A stretch of DNA of 64,000 nt, taken from Micromonospora radicis (GTDB taxonomy: Bacteria; Actinomycetota; Actinomycetes; Mycobacteriales; Micromonosporaceae). Location: the NCBI RefSeq assembly GCF_003583405.1, contig NZ_QXEC01000007.1, forward strand, positions 1-64,000. The letters are read 5' to 3'. A program made the translations under genes and the position numbers. The notes under the pieces were generated by a model. It did no database searches. It was not told where the DNA came from and saw nothing but the letters and a program-made list of their open reading frames with translations. Positions within the stretch are counted from its first letter, which is position 1. Every line of letters starts with the position of its first letter. Positions 62,226 through 64,000 of the stretch are shown here, piece after piece.

Positions 62226-63815
62226 TCAGCGGCGTGGGCCGAGGTGGCGGGCGTAGGCGGCGGTGGTGAAGAACGCCGGCAGTTCCTCGGCCAGGGCGGT
62301 CTCCTCGACGATGCGGGCGGCGTGGGCGGCCCGCTCCCGGTCGGCACCGGCACGGCCCTCGGTCAGCGCGGCCAACTCCTCGGCCAGCAGCGACCGGACC
62401 AGTTCGTCGGTCACGGCGCCGCCACCGGCCAGCGGCGTGCCGTGGTGCAACCACTGCCACACCTGGCAGCGGGCGATCTCGGCGGTGGCGGCGTCCTCCA
62501 TCAGGTTCCACAACGCCACCGCGCCGGTGCCGCCCAGCCAGGCGTCGACGTACCGTAGCGCCACCGCGATGTTGGACCGCACGCCGGCCGCGGTGACCTG
62601 GCCCGGTGTCTTGTCGACCGAGAGCAGGTCGGCAGCGGCCACCTCGACCTCGTCGCGCCGCCGGTCGAGCTGGTTCGGCCGCTCGCCGAGCACCGCGTCG
62701 AAGACCTCCCGGCAGGTCGGCACCAGGCCGGGGTGGGCGACCCAGGAGCCGTCGAAGCCGTCGCCGGCCTCCCGCTGCTTGTCCGCGCGCACCCGGGCCA
62801 GGGCGGCCTCGTTGACCTGCGGATCCCGGCTGGGCACGAAGGCCGCCATGCCGCCGATCGCGTGCGCGCCGCGCCGGTGACAGGTCCGCACCAGCAGTTC
62901 GGTGTACGCGCGCATGAACGGCACCGTCATCGTCACCTCGGCCCGGTCGGGCAGGACGAAGTCCGGCCACTGCCCGAAGTTCTTGATGATGCTGAAGATG
63001 TAGTCCCACCGGCCGGCGTTCAACCCGGCGGAGTGGTCCCGCAGCTCGTAGAGGATCTCCTCCATCTCGAACGCCGCGGTGACCGTCTCGATCAGGGTGG
63101 TCGCCCGGATGGTGCCCTGCGGCAGCCGCAGGTAGTGCTGGGCGAAGACGAAGATGTCGTTCCACAGCCGCGCCTCGCGGTGACACTCCAACTTCGGCAG
63201 GTAGAAGTACGGCCCGCAGCCGGCGTCGAGCTGCCGGCGGGCACAGTGGAACAGGTAGAGGCCGAAGTCGACCAGGCTGGCCGAGATCGGCCGCCCGTCC
63301 ACCACGATTCCCTTCTCCACCAGGTGCCAACCACGCGGCCGGACCACGATGGTGGCCAGGGCCTCGCCGAGGGCGTACCGCTTGCCGCGCGCGTCGGTGA
63401 AGTCGATCCGCCGGTCGAGGGCGTCGATCAGGTTGAGTTGTCCACCGATGACGTTGTGCCAGGTGGGTGCGGTGGCGTCCTCGAAGTCGGCGAGCCACAC
63501 CTTGGCGCCGGAGTTCAGCGCGTTGACGGTCATCTTGCGGTCCGGCGGGCCGGTGATCTCGACCCGCCGGTCCACCAGCCCGGGCGCCGCCGGGGCCACC
63601 CGCCAGGTCGGGTCGGCCCGGATGCCGACGGTCTCGGGCAGGAAGTCGGGCAGTTGGCCGGTGGCGAAGCGGTCCCGGCGGGCCCGGCGGGTGTCCAGCA
63701 GGGCCACCCTGCGGGCGGCGAACTCGCTGTCCAGGGTGACCAGGAACTCCAGCGCGTCGGCGGTGAGCACCTCGTCGAAGCGTTCGACCATCGGGCCGAT
63801 GATCTCGTACCTCAT
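62226..63815 (-). CDS. aceB: Malate synthase A
   Basis: A 529-residue malate synthase of the A type. Landmarks: [26 protein letters not shown] (about 93-118, catalytic region), [72 protein letters not shown] (substrate and Mg site), and a C-terminal helical domain. It condenses glyoxylate and acetyl-CoA to malate. ATG 63815 overlaps the isocitrate-lyase stop by 4 bases, so both glyoxylate-shunt genes form one operon. Confidence 0.95.
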   Translation of the reverse strand: MRYEIIGPMVERFDEVLTADALEFLVTLDSEFAARRVALLDTRRARRDRFATGQLPDFLPETVGIRADPTWRVAPAAPGLVDRRVEITGPPDRKMTVNALNSGAKVWLADFEDATAPTWHNVIGGQLNLIDALDRRIDFTDARGKRYALGEALATIVVRPRGWHLVEKGIVVDGRPISASLVDFGLYLFHCARRQLDAGCGPYFYLPKLECHREARLWNDIFVFAQHYLRLPQGTIRATTLIETVTAAFEMEEILYELRDHSAGLNAGRWDYIFSIIKNFGQWPDFVLPDRAEVTMTVPFMRAYTELLVRTCHRRGAHAIGGMAAFVPSRDPQVNEAALARVRADKQREAGDGFDGSWVAHPGLVPTCREVFDAVLGERPNQLDRRRDEVEVAAADLLSVDKTPGQVTAAGVRSNIAVALRYVDAWLGGTGAVALWNLMEDAATAEIARCQVWQWLHHGTPLAGGGAVTDELVRSLLAEELAALTEGRAGADRERAAHAARIVEETALAEELPAFFTTAAYARHLGPRR

Positions 63816-64000
63816 GAGAACTGTTCCTCCTCGGTGGAGCCGCGCAGCGCGGTGGTCTCGGCGGCGGGGTTGAGCACGGTGCTGATCAGGTCGAAGTAGC
63901 CGGTGCCCACCTCCCGCTGGTGCTTGACCGCGGTGTAGCCGGCCGTCTCGGCGGCGAACTCCCGCTCCTGCAACGAGACGTAGGCCGGCATCCCCTCGGT
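63812..64000 (-). CDS. aceA: Isocitrate lyase, 3' part (cut by window end)
   Basis: Only the last 62 codons are in the window. They read [40 protein letters not shown], then a short acidic tail and stop, which is the standard C-terminus of isocitrate lyase. It cleaves isocitrate to succinate and glyoxylate. It is upstream of and translationally coupled to aceB. Confidence 0.93.
   Translation of the reverse strand, partial: TEGMPAYVSLQEREFAAETAGYTAVKHQREVGTGYFDLISTVLNPAAETTALRGSTEEEQFS

Noticed and set aside
60644-62353. 569-codon minus-strand frame opposite sthA
   Set aside because: SthA is unmistakable on the plus strand; the antisense product has no features.

Overview
The window is very GC-rich DNA with strong G/C bias at third codon positions, frequent GTG starts and many ATGA/GTGA stop-start overlaps. 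It carries actinomycete hallmarks: an AfsR-type SARP regulator, an IdeR/DmdR-boxed heme-uptake locus with an HtaA protein, several P450s, a rifamycin-associated element with Rox, and a LanB-type dehydratase. A soil actinomycete of the Micromonosporaceae (Micromonospora-like) is my best inference from gene content; it was not computed. It is ordinary chromosome rather than plasmid or phage. I saw no transposase, integrase, tRNA, rRNA or CRISPR array.

Layout. 0-2.6 kb: a DUF4260 membrane protein, a secreted beta-propeller-like lectin and a VOC protein. 3.4-12.4 kb: a tight co-directional operon of serine-palmitoyltransferase-like synthase, UbiA prenyltransferase, ThiL/PurM-like kinase, NAD-dependent reductase, lipid kinase, MGT glycosyltransferase and acyltransferase, ending at a terminator shared with a convergent P450. 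This looks like an undescribed glycolipid pathway. 12.5-20.8 kb: carbohydrate use (GH43 with a xylan-type operator; a polyol ABC transporter with zinc dehydrogenase and DeoR regulator). 20.9-23.5 kb: an ECF sigma factor between two paralogous secreted or anchored proteins. 23.9-29.3 kb: a DUF4212/SSS symporter, GMC oxidoreductase and Bcr/CflA exporter. 29.3-31 kb: gene remnants, then a CYP152 peroxygenase. 31.2-34.8 kb: a FecCD-type metal-chelate ABC system ending in a methyltransferase. 34.9-36.9 kb: housekeeping and hypothetical genes, including a methyltransferase with an internal deletion.

36.9-43.2 kb is the most unusual stretch. A SARP regulator diverges from a 27-codon ORF translationally coupled to a LanB-like protein that lacks the elimination domain. 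It is followed by hairpin-rich noncoding DNA and a full cobalamin riboswitch whose next gene is an acyl-CoA thioesterase. 43.2-50.1 kb: HPII-type catalase, rifampicin monooxygenase Rox with its RAE, a TetR/quinone-oxidoreductase pair with twin palindromic operators, and DUF5954. 50.3-58.8 kb: a heme acquisition and degradation locus (HtaA, DUF916 protein, HmuTUV, heme oxygenase, DUF2470) under three iron boxes. 58.9-64 kb: an ArsR/VOC pair, an unknown protein, soluble transhydrogenase SthA, and the glyoxylate-shunt pair malate synthase/isocitrate lyase, the latter cut by the window end.

All calls come from reading the sequence and from family knowledge. No database search was run, so family names for weakly conserved genes are provisional.
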